Below, piece by piece: positions 22,001-35,890 of a stretch of 64,000 bases of DNA. The number at the start of each line of letters is the position of its first letter. The stretch's first letter is position 1. The notes beneath the pieces are model-generated. The model worked only from the letters and a program-made list of their open reading frames with translations, ran no database searches and was not told the origin of the DNA. A program made the position numbers and the translations under genes. The stretch lies in contig VZRN01000659.1 of NCBI GenBank assembly GCA_013397935.1, positions 1,936,945 to 2,000,944 on the forward strand. The letters are read 5' to 3'. The DNA comes from Dasyornis broadbenti. Its lineage: Eukaryota; Chordata; Aves; Passeriformes; Dasyornithidae.

Positions 22001-25000
22001 ACAATTTCATTAAATACTTATAAAGTTAACACTAGCTTTCATTCTTCATGAAAATATATCTACGTATCAAGTTCATTTTTTGACATAAATTGTCCATCAA
22101 CATTTGCCCACACAGTTCACATCTATCCCTCAGATGTAGCCAAGACATAATCTGTGCTTAATTTACAGAAAAAAAAAAATTAATAACTGTGTTACAGGTA
22201 TTTCAGAGTGTTACACATTCAGAAGCATGTTTTAAGCAGGGATCATTTGTAAAATATTTATTTGCTTTCTATTTCCCTTTAGATCTAGCTGTAGAACAAG
22301 GTTTTTCGGCAGATGTAGTACATGCTGCCAACACAAGCAGCCATATTATGTAAGACCAAGCTTTCTTACAAAATTCAGTAGATTTTTTAGCAAGATGACA
22401 GCTGTTTTTTCTTGGCATTAGTGATCACAAATCCCTAAGAGAATACTTTGGAGGCTTTACGACAATCCTGGCCAAAAACATAATTGAATGAGGAGATCGA
22501 CATTCACAAACTGCAAAAACCAGTTTGCTGAATACTTGTCATGTTCCATAGTTAGCACTGCCACTTTCTGAAAACAGGAACAGACAACTTAGTCAAATGT
22601 CTGCCAAGCCTGTGTGGTAACTTTAACAATAACCAGCAAATCAGTAGAATGGCTGAGGAAACCAGCCATGCGAAGACCTGTGTGCTAAACATCATGTAAA
22701 ATGTCCAATGTTTCCTTCCTTGTCTCCTCAGTGATCCAGTGAGAGGCCAAGACACACATCCCCTGCACTGGAATCTGCTGCAGGGTGTGATGACAGGATC
22801 TTTCTGATGGTTCAGGATGTGTCCTCAGACACAAGCTCCTCTCCTAATCCAGAGTAATGACCCAGACTACAAACATTAATGGTACTCAAGCACCTGAGCT
22901 GGGACTCTGAGGTTTCTGAAAGTCAGCTCTGCTTTCATCGCTTTCTTGTGTTCACCTGTGATGGAACTCAGCTCCTGTCAGCCTGGGCTGTAGAGACTTG
23001 AGAGAAGAGAACTGTGCAAGAGGCAGGCATTACCACTGGACCAACGACCACAGCTTCTGCCATTCATTTCAGTTACATAACTTGAGTGCAGCAGAGCACT
23101 AAAATGTTAGTGTCTTTGGACTTTGAGCATGAAAGAGAAAGATTTGGGGTTTGATTTAGATTCATTCTCCCAAAACTGAATTATCTCCTCCTTGTGGTTA
23201 TCCTAGAAACTGAGATGTACTAAGGGAGGAAAGTGGGATTGGGCTCTGGATCTTGAAGGATGAAAGGCTTCTCTCAGCCAGGTTTCTGCCAGGAATATGA
23301 AAATACAGCTCTATATCTATTTCCTCCTGGAACAGGTCATTCCTTGGATGTAGCTACTCATGTGGGCTGAGTGGGAACATCTCTCACTGACCTGCAGATT
23401 CAGTGATGGGAAAGGTAAACACTAGCCTTCAGCATCAAGATTAGGCTGAATTTGGTAAAAATATGAAGAAGACAAATACGTGGAATAATGTGGAATAATA
23501 CCAGTATAAATCTGAGCTATGTAAATTTAAAATGACTACATTTTCTACACGAGTGTTATTTTGAGTCTGTCTCAAAAAATATCAACCCACCTTATGGGAT
23601 CCCTGAATGCTTTGCAGGAGCCACATCAGTGATAATTTTCCAAAGCTTGATGCATTCAACCCAACCACTAGCAAACGAAATTCTACAAAAGCCTCAAATA
23701 CAGGTGTATGCATGCAGGAATAATCCTCAACCTAAGAAGCAATGATCTTTGCAAAGCATAGGCTTTAGTTTTTCTGACAGAGTGAGTCCCTTGACATTAG
23801 AATGTAAAAGAATAGTTGAGAAATAATTATGTGCTGGGCAGGTGTTAACTGCTGGGAGTACAACTGGCAATTACATTTTAACAAATGTGTGGACAATTAC
23901 ATTTTTTTTGTATTCAGTCCTGTGCAAAAGGAAAGCAAATATTTGAACAGTAGTGCTTAATCATCACCTGGATTTATGGATTACTGTGTTCTGAAAACAT
24001 ATTTTTGCTATAACATGCCACAGATCTCTGAGAGAGAAAGACCTGTCACAGTGCACAGTAGCAAAACCTTACTTAACATAAAAGAAATAAATGTTGGATT
24101 ACAGAATATCAGGAGAGGAATCACAGCTTTGCATTTTTCCTCATATCCTAGGGTTTTCTGTCATTATATGGATTGTCTTGTGAATTCATCCCCCTCACTC
24201 TCTTTCTTTGGTTTTGTTGATGGAGGTTTTGTTTTGTGTTGTTTGTTTGGGTTTTCATTCGTTAGCTGGGAACAGAACCACTTTTTGTTCAGCACTTGTG
24301 GAGCTACAGTCCATGACAAAGGAGAAGAATGATGGGGTATAGCCAATAACACCCTTGGGAGGAACTACTGGGGAAGCAGCAAAGGTTTCTCATCTTTCTG
24401 AAGGTAAAATCTTGTAGCACTTTTCTACCTGTTCCTGTCGAGTGCAGCCAAAAGATGGCAGCATTTTATTCAGCATCGGGGTGTGAGCCTTGGGACTTAA
24501 TCACAGACTGCAACTCGACACCCTTTCTGAGATGAAGCAAAAAAAGAGCAGCCTCTAATGGAGTAGACAGAATTTCGTTATAATCCTTGCTGATATTAAC
24601 CATACCAAAATGTGCTTATACTGTAAGAATAATTATTATTGTATTTTCCAGTACTTTTACTTAGAACCGTTTAACTATTGTTTTGAGAGATTGGAATCTG
24701 ATTTATTTTCTATGTACTTTTGTGTCTCCCATCTACTCACAGCTGCAGTCAGTCCTGAAATTCAATCCTGCTAATTTTGGACATGTGAAAGGAGAGACAT
24801 GGAAAATTTTGACAACTCCATGAGAGTTTTTTCTGCAGTAAAACCTATATAGATTTTTTGTTTGTTTAGTAATCTCTTCCAGCAAACTTTCCATTCCCGT
24901 GAGATGCAGATCAGCATTATTTCAGCCACAGAAATGTAGAAAGTGAGGCCAGTAGAGTTATCCAGCTTCTTAACTGGTGCCCTCTTGGCACCCTTTTCTT

Positions 25001-27021
25001 GGGTGTTTGCACACATTTCTCCAAATGCTGCAAAGCACCCCTGAAGGTGTCAAACATATTTGAAACCCCAGTCGGAAGTGACCCGTGATGTATTAGAACT
25101 TTGTGTGCATAATTGCCTTTGATTCTGGACCACATTACAAAGGGAGTTCAAACCCTTGCAATGAGCTTTACTAAATAGGTAGCTTAGCTGACTCTATCAA
25201 ACACATCAGGTTGTCTATATGCTAATTTACAAAAAAATAATGACTTTTTTTGGTTTGTTTTTTTTTTTTTTTCCCAGGTTTCTTTTCCCCCTCAAGTTTA
25301 TCAACACTAATGGTTTTGCTAAAGTGCTTGCAGTTACTTTCCAGATGATATCTGGCAACCTCACGTAGGTAAACCAGCTAATCAATGCCTGGAATACATA
25401 CACTTCATTAGCGTACCTGGATTTAAGGGTATTAGTGTGCAATAGCTGTAACACAGCTGACACATTGTCTTAAAACCTTTTAGAGTTGGCTAATTCAGAT
25501 AAAGAAAACATTCTTCTTAGGTCTGTCATCTCCTTGCCTTGAGGCTCAAAAAACCTTCTGCATGCTGATTGACATTTTGAGGCCTATCAGACCAATTAAG
25601 AAGGCTGAAATTTCAGTTTGTAAATGCAGCCCTGGTGTTGTGTGCTGAATACTTCATCTCTGATGGCTGGGAGGTGTCTGCACTTGTTGCTGTTGGATCC
25701 ATGCACCAGTGGTGGCTCTTAGCATGTGTGAGCACATGCCTGCCCTTGCAGCAGTGCCACTCAGATGAAACTGTTCAAGCAGCCTGGAACTCACAGATTA
25801 TCCATTACCATCACTACAGAGTCCCCACAGCGATTGTGGGCAACAGCTTGTTACCATACAGTAAGTCTTTTATTTGCGGGTTTTCATCATCTTTTAACAC
25901 TAGGGAAAAAAGATGCTTTCAGCTAAAACAAATGGCAGATTCTTTTCCACGGGAGAACAAAATTATTGCATGGGAATTTAAAGATCGGTAGCTAATCCAG
26001 AGAGAGTGTGAGAGACCAGCCAAAGTGGCTTGTACAAACAAGTAATGGGTTTCAAGCTTATCAGGAAATAATTTTACAAGATGCTACAAAAATAGGTCAC
26101 ACTATCGAAAGGGTTCTTCATACTTTATTGAAGGATGAACTTTATAAAAAATAAGCACTGTGTGAGAGAGGTTGCTTAACCCCTGTAATCTGTAGAATTT
26201 GCTCAAATTTACACAGTCATTATATCTTGGTTACAGAGAAATTGAAAATAATCCAGGCCGATGGAACCAACAATTGTTACCCTGAGGAGCAGAAGAAATT
26301 AAGGGGTCCTATAAATCCTCAGCCCTTGTGCTGTGATGTAGATGAGATAATCATCTGCTTTTTATTGCTTGAGGGGCCTGACTGCTCCCCTATTTTTCTT
26401 TGAGACAGAGGAAAATAATGTCACTCATGTGCAGAGCTTTGGCCCTGTGAGGTTAAGTAGTCAAGCTGTGGGCTGCTGAGGGGATGTCAGGGAAAATAAG
26501 CAAGGTTATGAGTTCCAAAAGGGTTAATAAATCAAACTCAAACAGAGATGTTAGACACTTTTCTAAGCCATCAGTTGCTTTTAATTTGGTTATTTTTAAC
26601 TGTCAAAGTACATCTGAGAGTAGCTGTATCAGTTAGTGGCACAGTCTCAGTGGAAATAAGGTCTTGGCACATGGAATGAGTTAATCCACTTGAACATAAT
26701 TCTCACCACAAAAAATATTGTCTAGATATTAGTTTATGGGCAGTGAGCATAAAGAGTCTTTCCATTTGGCCAGCCAGAACCTCCAGTGGGAATGGAAGTG
26801 AAGATGAGCATCAGGGTCATCAGATCTCCAGCCACAAATGGTTGGAAAGAAAGCAAAGCTCTGGATACACCTCTTTCAGCAAAGCTGAAGAAATACATTA
26901 TTTTTTCCTAGGACTACAGAACTGCTCTTTTCTCCAGTGCAGTTTTTCTTCTATTTGTAACTTAATTCCACCCTTTCCTGAATACGAATCACACCAGAGT
27001 TGATGGAGAACACATACATAC
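19079..27021. other. Long non-coding stretch
   Basis: About 7.9 kb without a recognised gene, RNA or transposon. T/G-rich low-complexity patches lie near 24207-24262 and a T-run near 25255-25272. Short open frames are scattered on both strands, mutually overlapping and without known motifs. A purine-rich triple repeat is listed separately at 21241. Confidence 0.4.
21241..21301. repeat. Three-copy 23-24-bp tandem repeat
   Basis: Units begin TCCTTACGG at 21241, TCCTTATGG at 21264 and TCCTTATGG at 21288. Each of the first two continues into an A-run, GAG and AAA; the third decays after GGAAATC. The copies differ by one C/T change, a C/G change and A-run length. Confidence 0.85.
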
Positions 27022-27094
27022 TTGATGCAATTTGACCCAATGTTCCTACACAAATAGTTATTGGGAATCTTCCTCTAGGATCCATGGCAGCAAC
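27022..27094 (-). other. Candidate 73-nt internal coding exon, unknown product
   Basis: On the minus strand a strong acceptor (pyrimidine-rich run ending TTTTTTACCTTCTCAG, last base 27095) precedes 73 nt, followed by a donor CATCAA|GTATGT. Only one reading frame is open through the exon: it gives 24 residues, VAAMDPRGRFPITICVGTLG followed by QIAS, plus one base. The other two frames contain stops. I do not recognise the family; the text has a beta-strand-like pattern but no diagnostic motif. With no neighbouring exon identified, this may be chance or an exon of a long-intron gene on this strand. Confidence 0.22.
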
Positions 27095-30000
27095 CTGAGA
27101 AGGTAAAAAATGGAAAATAAAATTATTCTGAAACATTTTTCTGTGTCACAGTCTTGTGCCCCTATGTATATATATGCTGAGTTCTATCATTGTGATCATG
27201 ACCCAAAGTTCTAATAAATGCCATTTATAAAAAAGAAAACTTGGTCTTTTCAGGTACAATTCCAAGCCTGACACCAGAGCAACTGGACAGAAATGAAGGA
27301 ACTAATTTCTCCTTTCCCAGTTTTCATGTCACTCAGGACTGATTTAAGCAGGGCTGCTTTTCTTCCATCTGGAAAAAGGAACTAGGTTGATGCACTTTTT
27401 CTCATTCCTAAAGTTTTATACTTTCAATGGGTTTGTATGTTTCATTGGGTCATTTTGTGACAAGCACTTCTCTTTTATAACTACCTATATATACAGCCTC
27501 AGAACTACTGGAGAAAACTGACAGACAGCTCCAAAAATTCATGAAAGTCAATAGATTTAATCTAAGATTTTCAACACTTACATAGTTTGTTCCTCATTTC
27601 CAGCCTATAGCACCTAGAGTGTTTTCCCCTAGAAAAGAAAGCAAGCCATCTTTTATTTGTGTGAAATCTGAGTATAGGGTGCTGTAGGTGTTACAAAGTT
27701 TCACTGCTCATTCTCATTCTCCTTTACTTCACCTGTAGTTATATTGGGCTACCAAAGAAAAAGGTGTTACAATTCCACCTCAAAGTTCTACTGACTTCAT
27801 TAGCAGCCTGAATATCCATCAAGGACAAGATTTCCAAGATTTCCATTTATCATGAAGAATAATAGCTTCTTTCTCTTGGTCTTCTCAAGAGGACTGTCAG
27901 AAGAATGGCTGCAGTTTCTAATAAAAAGTGAAAGAGCACTGCTCCAGTTAAGTGGTTGAGAAATAAAAGCTAGTAAAAACCTACCATAGATTGCTAAATC
28001 CCATCTGATTAGCAGAAGATTACATTTTCTTTTGCTGTCTCTCTGCATTTAGCTTTCCTCACAGTATTTGCATTAGCAGTACAGCTAAAATGGGCACTTA
28101 ACCAAATTACATGGTTTCAGCCATACATTTCTATTAAGATGAACTTTCAATAAATTAGTCAGATGTACTCTTGATGATTTTGTGTGACTCCAGCTGCTAA
28201 TTAAAAGTGGTGGTGGCCAGCAGAGCAGGGTGAGCTCACGTCTCCTGTAACGATCAATATTCTCCTGCAGAAGCACGGTGTCCCTCCAAGCCTCTATTGG
28301 AGTCTGTTCCATTGAACTGGATGAGGGCAATCGAGTATGCTTTTAAAAAGCAGTTTCCATCCAAAGAAAGGCTTGGCAGGACTTTGGCTGCAACAGCCAA
28401 ACGCTTGAATCTGAGACCTTTACTCCATATCCACCAAAACCAGAAGGTTTCCAAACTTGTGTTCGATGGGAAGTTTCTCAAGCCGCCTCGGGCTCTGTTT
28501 CTGCATCCATCCAGAGTGATGCCTGTCAGGCAGTGAGTGGCTCACATCAGGGGGTGTCTCCCTGCACAGAGTGCAGCAAAGAGCAGGGCAGAGATACCAA
28601 GCTCCTTATCACACCAGCTGCACTATCACAGCCTAGTTATCATCGCTGACTCAGTCAGCCCTGTTCACTCGTGGCTGCCATGGACGCATTTACATGGAAG
28701 TCCCCTTTGTCTCAGTATGAGACGGTGATTCTCACCTGAACAAATTCAGCTGGAGGAGTCTTCATCCAAGCTGGAACTGTCCTTGGATTCCTGAATTCAT
28801 CCTTGAGGGCTTCTTTTTCCACTTACTTTGAATGGAACACTATTTAAAACAAAAGCAGAATCTCAAACCCCTCCATGAAATGTGCACTCTTCAAGCACCT
28901 TCTCTTCATATGCCGTACTCCTTGTATTCCCTCAGCACAGAGACAGAATTCCAGTGGGAAGGTGGAGGTGCACGGTATGGTAGTTGTTGCCACTTCCTTG
29001 GCAGCAGAGGGCTCAACTTCAGTGTTCAACTGGAGCATTTCACACCTTCCCTGTGATTCCTTTTTGATAAATTAACACCATTGAATGAAGTCATGCCAGA
29101 AGCAGGTGAAAAATGTTCCTAGATCCGTATTTCCCCTTTTTCTTGCATGAGCTGTAGCTCTGCTTCTTGTCAGAGGCACACTGGCCTGCTTTCATGTTAT
29201 TTCATGCCTTGCTGGCAATATCAGCTATTTGGCAGCATCCTGCCACTGTGGAAAAGCAGCTCATGCCAGGTGCTCTCCTATATGCTTGATGCTCACTCCA
29301 AGGCACAGCCCAGAAACATGTGCTGCTGCTGCTCCACACCTCTGGCATCACATGGACATTCAGAATATGGATAACTCACAGAATATAGGGCAAAGAGAAA
29401 AGGAATACCAACACTTTCTCTTTTCTAAATGTGATAAGAAAACTTTAGACATTCTTCAGTTCCTACAAATGTCAGCAATAGGTGTCTGCATGCAGGAGGT
29501 CTGTGTTTGTGTTCCATTTCACATCAGGGGTGTGCTTTTGGAGGAATCATCCCAATTGTCACTACTTAACTGTACTTCAGTTTACATTGCAGAGGGACCT
29601 CTCTTGCAGATGACAGGAAGCGAAAAGACACACAGCCAGAGCATATCTAGCATGCCTAGTCCTCAATAGCCCCCCAAATGCAAATGGTGTGCAAATGAGA
29701 TACTCAAATCCAGCCGCTTTATTCTACAGGAATCTCCTCATTGCCCTCACTAATACAAAGCCAAACCTGCCTGCTCCCAGCCCTGACTGGGTGCCTGAAG
29801 TGTCTTCAAGCACACCAGAGCTCAACCTTTCCCACCGTGCAGCTCTGTCCCTTTTCTGTGGGTGAAACAGATACTGGACAGGGATTTCACACCTGGATTC
29901 TGCTGGAGCTAACCCTGCATAAGGAGCATTTATAGCCTTTGCAAATAAAATAAACATAATGTTACAAATGCCTTCATGCTGGAAAATTCCCAAATCAAGA

Positions 30001-33000
30001 AGAAACTCTGTATATGGAATACAGTCTTTGTAGGAACTGGTTATCTGATGCACACTGCACTTCAGCAGCCAAAGTTTTATCTATAAGATAAGCCTTGGGA
30101 TATTTCATGATGAAACAGAGGAGGCAAATTTTAGGAACCCTGTTTGGTCTTTACATTTCCAGTTTATCTTAAGCTAAACAGCAAATTACATAGCCACTTG
30201 TTGAAATAATATATGCTAAACTTATATGCCTTTTTGCTCAAAACCAGTAAAAAGAAAGCATATTTGAAAATCTGATAGACTGTAGACATTTTTTCTTTTC
30301 TGTGTCGGAGCCAAAAGGATGTGTTGTTTCAGAGTTTTTTTCACAAGTGCAATACAATACTGCTGTTAATTTCTTTTGTCTAAAACAAACCACCCTTAAT
30401 TGAGTCATAAAATTTTCCCACTTAACTGTGGGAAACCATTGAGAACAGAAGATGATAAAAAACGCTGGAGAGACTAACAAAATCAATTAAGAGCGCCAGA
30501 ACCATCTGAAAATACCATTCTGGAAGGACTCAACAACCCAATAGGTTCCATTTTCTGCTTTCCTCAGAAAAACTGTTGTTTCAACTTCTCTCATAATGTG
30601 ATGTAACTCAATCTTCAAACTGTTTGTTTTGACCATTTCAAAAGGCTGAATAGACTTTAGGACTAGGCATCTGTGCATTTGATCTTATGCCAGCTTTCCT
30701 CTTTTACATAAATGTTTCATCTTCCCATAATATCTACCCCACTGAAGCAGTTTGACAGAGGAATTGTATCCTTCACTATGCTATATAAACTGTGGGTATC
30801 TAGCCCTTCAGTGGAGTTTATCATGAACTGCTGGAACCTTAGAGTGATATAGGGGCACTCATGGGTGGCTGTGCCTAATATGTGTCTCAGCTGGCACTAT
30901 CACCCTTGTCAGAATAATTTCTAATGTGTTCTTTTGACATAACATCTTTCCAAGAGTTTTAAAGTTTTCATCTTGAACAACTTGCCGTATCGACATGATA
31001 GCTTTGATATCTCACTTCTGTTCACCTTCCTGGCACCACCTGGAGTTGGAATATGGCTGCAGACGTGGATGGGAATCAGAATGGAATTATATGCAACTGA
31101 TATCTGAAATGAAACCAGAAGAGCACGCAGAGCTTCTGAAGTTCTGTGAACTCTCATCTCCTGTGAGAAAAGTGTGAACACACATATTCCCTTCAAAAGG
31201 GTTGAACAGAAGGCTTTTTTACCATTTATCTCTGTCAATATGAACTTAATGCTTCAAACGTACAATAAAAATGTGTCTGCACTGTAAAACACAGAAAAAA
31301 TTACCAGGATCATGTAAATAAGAGCAGTGATAACAGATGCATAAATAAACACGATATCATGACATTCAATTTTCATTTGGCAGCTATCTCAAAAGCTGTT
31401 CCTGTGGGAAAGTTATCACACATAACAAGTCTTTACTAACCCATATAAATAAATTTGTCTGGTTCCTATTTGCCTTGTTCCTGATGTAAGTTGGAAAACT
31501 GCCATCCCAGAGAGCAGGCTTGGGCTCTCAGCACTGTTACAAAGTTTCTGGCTTTGCACTAAGGTGTGTGCTGGCTTCTGAAGCCAGAGTCCATCCATAC
31601 ACAGACCAACAGAGGGGGTTTGATGCCTGAAATTCCCCTTCTGATTGTCAGATGTTTTCACCAAAAAACCCGCTCTTTCTGTACCATGTCTTGTCTCTTT
31701 CCCTCATGAATACATACACATGAAATTGAGTGTATTTTTATTCAGTTAGCTGTCTCTGTTTAGAGTATTAGGTGGCTTTCTTCAAGACAATTAATACAAA
31801 TGTGCATTAATTGCAAATGCAACATCAAAAGCTTCAACTCCAGTAAACATGCCAGCAGTATCAAACAATCATATCAATAATGTGAGAACAGTGTAGAAAA
31901 GTGAGAAAAAGTAATAAATACAGAAAAAAAACTTTCATGACTTCTTTGTGCTTGTATCATCTGTGATCGGATTTTGCAGTTTTTGTATTTTTCCCAACAG
32001 TGAAACATTGTAGAAGAGTCTGTAGGTATGACCTTGCATGAGGTGAGAAACTGAAATACTCATGCTTTTGTCTCTTTGGGAAAGGAGGGAAAGGAACAGA
32101 GAAAAAACTGTGTTTCCTTGGTGGAAAGGCATAAGGGATGCATGAAACTGCAGCTTATGGGCTCTAATGAGACCATATACACTTTAGCATATAGGAAATG
32201 GTGACTGGAGAAGAGATTGCTTCAAAATCATTTAAGGGAACTATAAAAGTCTGGATCCAGGAAAGAGAGAGGAGGTCATAGTGCATCTCTTGTTATCTGT
32301 CAGAGGTAAGATGCATATTGATCCGGTTTTGAACAGTGGAAAACAAAGCCACAGCCTCAGCTGAGAAAGATTGCAGAGTTTGACACAAACATGCATCAGT
32401 CATTATTCAGGATCTTACACTAAGGACACAACCCCACTTCAGAGAGAGCTGTGTGAGGCTGAAACTTTGGGTAGCTTTATTAGAGAAGCAAGTTCAGGAA
32501 GCTACTTGGAGCTACGTCTCATGAGATTACCTCTTACAGAACCTTGTATAAACATGCAGGAAGCCACAAAATGTGAAGTGACATAGGCAAAAGAGGGAAA
32601 ATAGACACTTTCAGGAAATGATAATTCATAGCAAGTTCAGGAATAATTTAAAAATATTAATAAAAAATAAATTTTAATAATGTATTTTCATCTTTCCTTT
32701 TCACTCAGTTTTTTCATTATTTTGCTCTTCTTTTCTCTCCAGTTCTCTTTTCACAGAATGAGCTTATTGGAAAGGTTCATTAGGGCAGTAAAAGCTTGTG
32801 GATACTTGTGCTTTGTCATCTGTCAGAGCAAGGTCAGTGTGTGAAATCTTATGAAAAATAAGATCAGTCAGTGCTGCCACCTGTTACAAAGAACTTCCTG
32901 CAAGGTTTTGCTTTCTAAATTAAGAGGAGTGCATAGAAGAAAGAATGCAAGACAGAAAACATAGAGAAAATTCCAGAAATGTAAAACAGAAAGTAAAAGC

Positions 33001-33337
33001 TTATCAAACATTCTTAAATTCACAGGATACTCTTTGTCTAGCACCAAAAAGTCATGCTTTGTAATTCATCTGGATGCTTATACCCTAAGGGACCTATGTT
33101 CATCGGAAATAAAGAAAAACAGATGCTAACTCAAATGTAAACACTGGCATGAAAAGCACATATTCTAAAAGCTAATTGTATCCTTTGCTTCTTCTTTAAG
33201 TAGTGTACTGGCACCACAAGGGGCTCAGATACAAGCATATTGGCTATTTATGCTCAGCTTGCCCTGCACTGTCCCTTACTCTGGCTACAGTGCTTGCAGC
33301 ACTCAAAAACCAACCCAACAATATACATGAGACCACC

Positions 33338-33362
33338 CAGATAAGGTGACACACCTTATCTG
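33338..33362. repeat. 11-bp perfect inverted repeat carrying paired GATA sites
   Basis: CAGATAAGGTG (33338-33348) and CACCTTATCTG (33352-33362) are exact reverse complements separated by ACA. Each arm contains AGATAAG, the consensus recognised by GATA-family transcription factors, in mirror orientation, and GGTG/CACC at the centre. Protein binding is inference. Confidence 0.85.
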
Positions 33363-34283
33363 AGGAAAACTTTTACAAGGAAGTCTAAGAAAATGTCTTA
33401 CAGGTAATACTGCCAAGCACAGCAAAGTATCTTGAGCAACTGAGTGGTGCAAAGTCTCTTGCCCAGCTGGCTCAGGAGAACTGCAACATGGCAGTGGAGC
33501 TGGCTGAAATTTAGTTGCTGCCCAATTACGCTTTGTAATTTGTAATTTTGTGAGTCAGTCACACGGAGGATAGATGCTGTGTCCAAAGCTGTGGCAGCTG
33601 TTAGAAACAAAGCCTTGGATGAATTTCTCTAGGTCTGTCACCCGCTATGATAAATTTAGGCAGCTGAACCTGCACACATTCACTTGCAAGTGACAGCTGA
33701 CATTTCCTAACACTATTACATGGAAAAACCATGCCAGATGGACAATCTTGTCAGGAGCAGCATTTGCTCATTTGCTTCCCCTGCTACTGTGCTGAAATTC
33801 AAGATGACTTGAAAAAAAAGAGCTGTATTAAAAATGTGCAAGTTGCAAAGCTGAACACTTCAGAAGTTTCTAAAATGTCCTTATGGTCTCTTCTACATAT
33901 GAACCACTATAAATCTTTAATTACATGCTCACACACAGTTTTGCACTGAACCTTGTGTGGGACAGTAGCTGGATATTCAGTGTTTCTCTTTCTGTCATTC
34001 AAAGGGACCTAGTTTAGCACATTTCACCCAAACTGAACACAGAAAATTGTACTTGATGAACTGGTGATATTCCCACCATTGTCACTGAGAGTGACTGAGA
34101 ATGACATAAGTCTTAACCTTGATTCAATGATCCTTCTCCTTATTTAAATATTCCGTACTTAAAATGAGAGAAATAAGCTACAGACAGGGAGTGGCCAAAG
34201 TTGGCAAGTGTCCATCCACTACAAGAGTTCAACTTGAGAATGATCTTTTTTTTTGTAATATTTTATTATCAAGCATAACCCAC

Positions 34284-34308
34284 CCTTTCACCTCTCACTG
34301 GTGAAAGG
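34284..34308. repeat. 9-bp perfect inverted repeat
   Basis: CCTTTCACC (34284-34292) and GGTGAAAGG (34300-34308) flank a 7-nt loop. No family or regulator was recognised. Confidence 0.85.
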
Positions 34309-35594
34309 TACTGCTGATACTGTTAATGTGTTCTATCTGCTGTGCTGTGGTTCCCAGGACACTTCAATTATGCTTTGTGGGACTGGATTAATGTATTGTC
34401 TTGTAGCAATTATCATTAATAGCTTGTCAATAGCAGTTAGAAATTGCCACTTCCATAATTCATTTAAGAGTCTTCCTAATGGCGCTTTGCACAAGGTCTG
34501 CATCACCTCCCTCCTCAGAAGTTGATGTCTTAATGGCAACTTCTGTGAGGGGCTAAGAAATAAATGCAGACTGCCTTTTCACGGTTGTCACCCTCCAGAA
34601 TGACAGAAAGGAGAAGCAAGCATGGTATACTTTGTTGCCACTGCCTGTGCCAGGTCTGCTACAAACACATGCAATCCCATGATGTCAGAGCCTTGTTTTG
34701 ACAGTACAAAATGTTTTCACAGGGTTCTTTGCCACAATTAGTCTTGACTGAAATTTAGAATTTCAGCTTTGGAAATTCTGACAATGAAAATTAAATATAA
34801 TCTGGATGTTAGCCAACTTCTTAAACTTAAATGGCTAAAAATTTTCCCTTACCCACATATGGTAGGACACTCATGAAAGAAAACATGATCAGCACTGCGA
34901 AAGCACAGCTTCTTCTGAAGATGGAATTCTTCATTTTATGTTCCTACAGAGCATGCTGCCTGAAGTACCAACACTTTCCATCCTGTACCATCAGAGAGGA
35001 TAGAGCATGGCATGAAGTCCAGAACTGAGCCTGCCCTGAAGCCAACCTTCTGAGCACAGCTTCCTAAAGGAGCTGTGGTTTCTGTTCTACTCAAACTCAG
35101 ACACCTGGAGGTGGACTTATTCAAACATAGTATTGTATTTCAGCTTTCCTCTAGAATCCTGAAGCATTCCACAAAGGAAACTTTAGCCCTACTGTAACCT
35201 TTTCAACTTAGTGTTTTCTAACAATTCATTTCAAAGGAAGTTACTCTCCCATTACCAATATTTATTATCTTTCGTTTGCATGTTTCTCTCATGATTTTTT
35301 CTTCTAAAAAAAAACCTAGTAGGAAGTCCTTCATCAATCCCCCAAGAAACTCCAGTACTTTCTGAGTACACCTGTTTTCCCCATTCCTTTCCTTCCCTGT
35401 TTTTGCATACCAAAGCCTGTGAGCCTTTGAATCAGTTAAATGACATATGTGAAGGTTTTGTTCTCCGCTTTGGGTTTGTGGTATGAAAAGTACTGAATGA
35501 TTTAAAAGAACTTGTAGCCTTTATTTCCAGGTGGTTTTGTGGGTGTTCAACTGCTATTTGAGGAAGAAAGTCAGAAAAGAAATCAGGGGCAACT

Positions 35595-35890
35595 TGATGT
35601 TGGCTGACAGTGGTTGAACATAAGCCAGACATGTGTCCAGGTGGCCAAGAAGGCCAATGGCATCCTGGCCTGTATCAGCAATAGTGTGGCCAGCAGGACC
35701 AGGGCAGGGATTGTCCCTCTGTACTCGGCACTGGTGAGGCCACACCTCAAATCCTGTGTTCATTTCTGGGCCACTCATGACAAGACAGACATTGAGGGGC
35801 TGGAGAGTGTCCAGAGAATGGTAACGGAGCTGGTGCAGAGTCTGGAGCACAAGTCCTGCGAGGAGTGGTTGAGGGAGCCATGGGGGTTTT
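35595..35890 (+). mobile_element. CR1 LINE internal fragment without its 3' end
   Basis: Blocks GGTGGCCAAGAAGGCCAATG, ggccagcaggaccagggc, ggccacacctcaaatcctg, attgaggggctggag and gagcacaagtcctgcgagga place it in the last part of the CR1 reverse-transcriptase ORF. The frame reads NSVASRTRAGIVPLYSAL then VRPHLKSC. It matches the copy at 16.7 kb over about 280 bp but stops abruptly near 35890 in a T-run, lacking the rest of the ORF, the 3' untranslated region and the octamer tail. Confidence 0.9.

Larger units (their letters stand above)
27095..35594. other. Long non-coding stretch
   Basis: About 8.5 kb with no recognised gene. It is AT-rich around 32645-32690. Two perfect short inverted repeats are listed separately (33338 and 34284). 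Open frames up to about 146 codons (29229-29669, plus) have no splice signals that make sense and no recognised motif. Confidence 0.4.
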
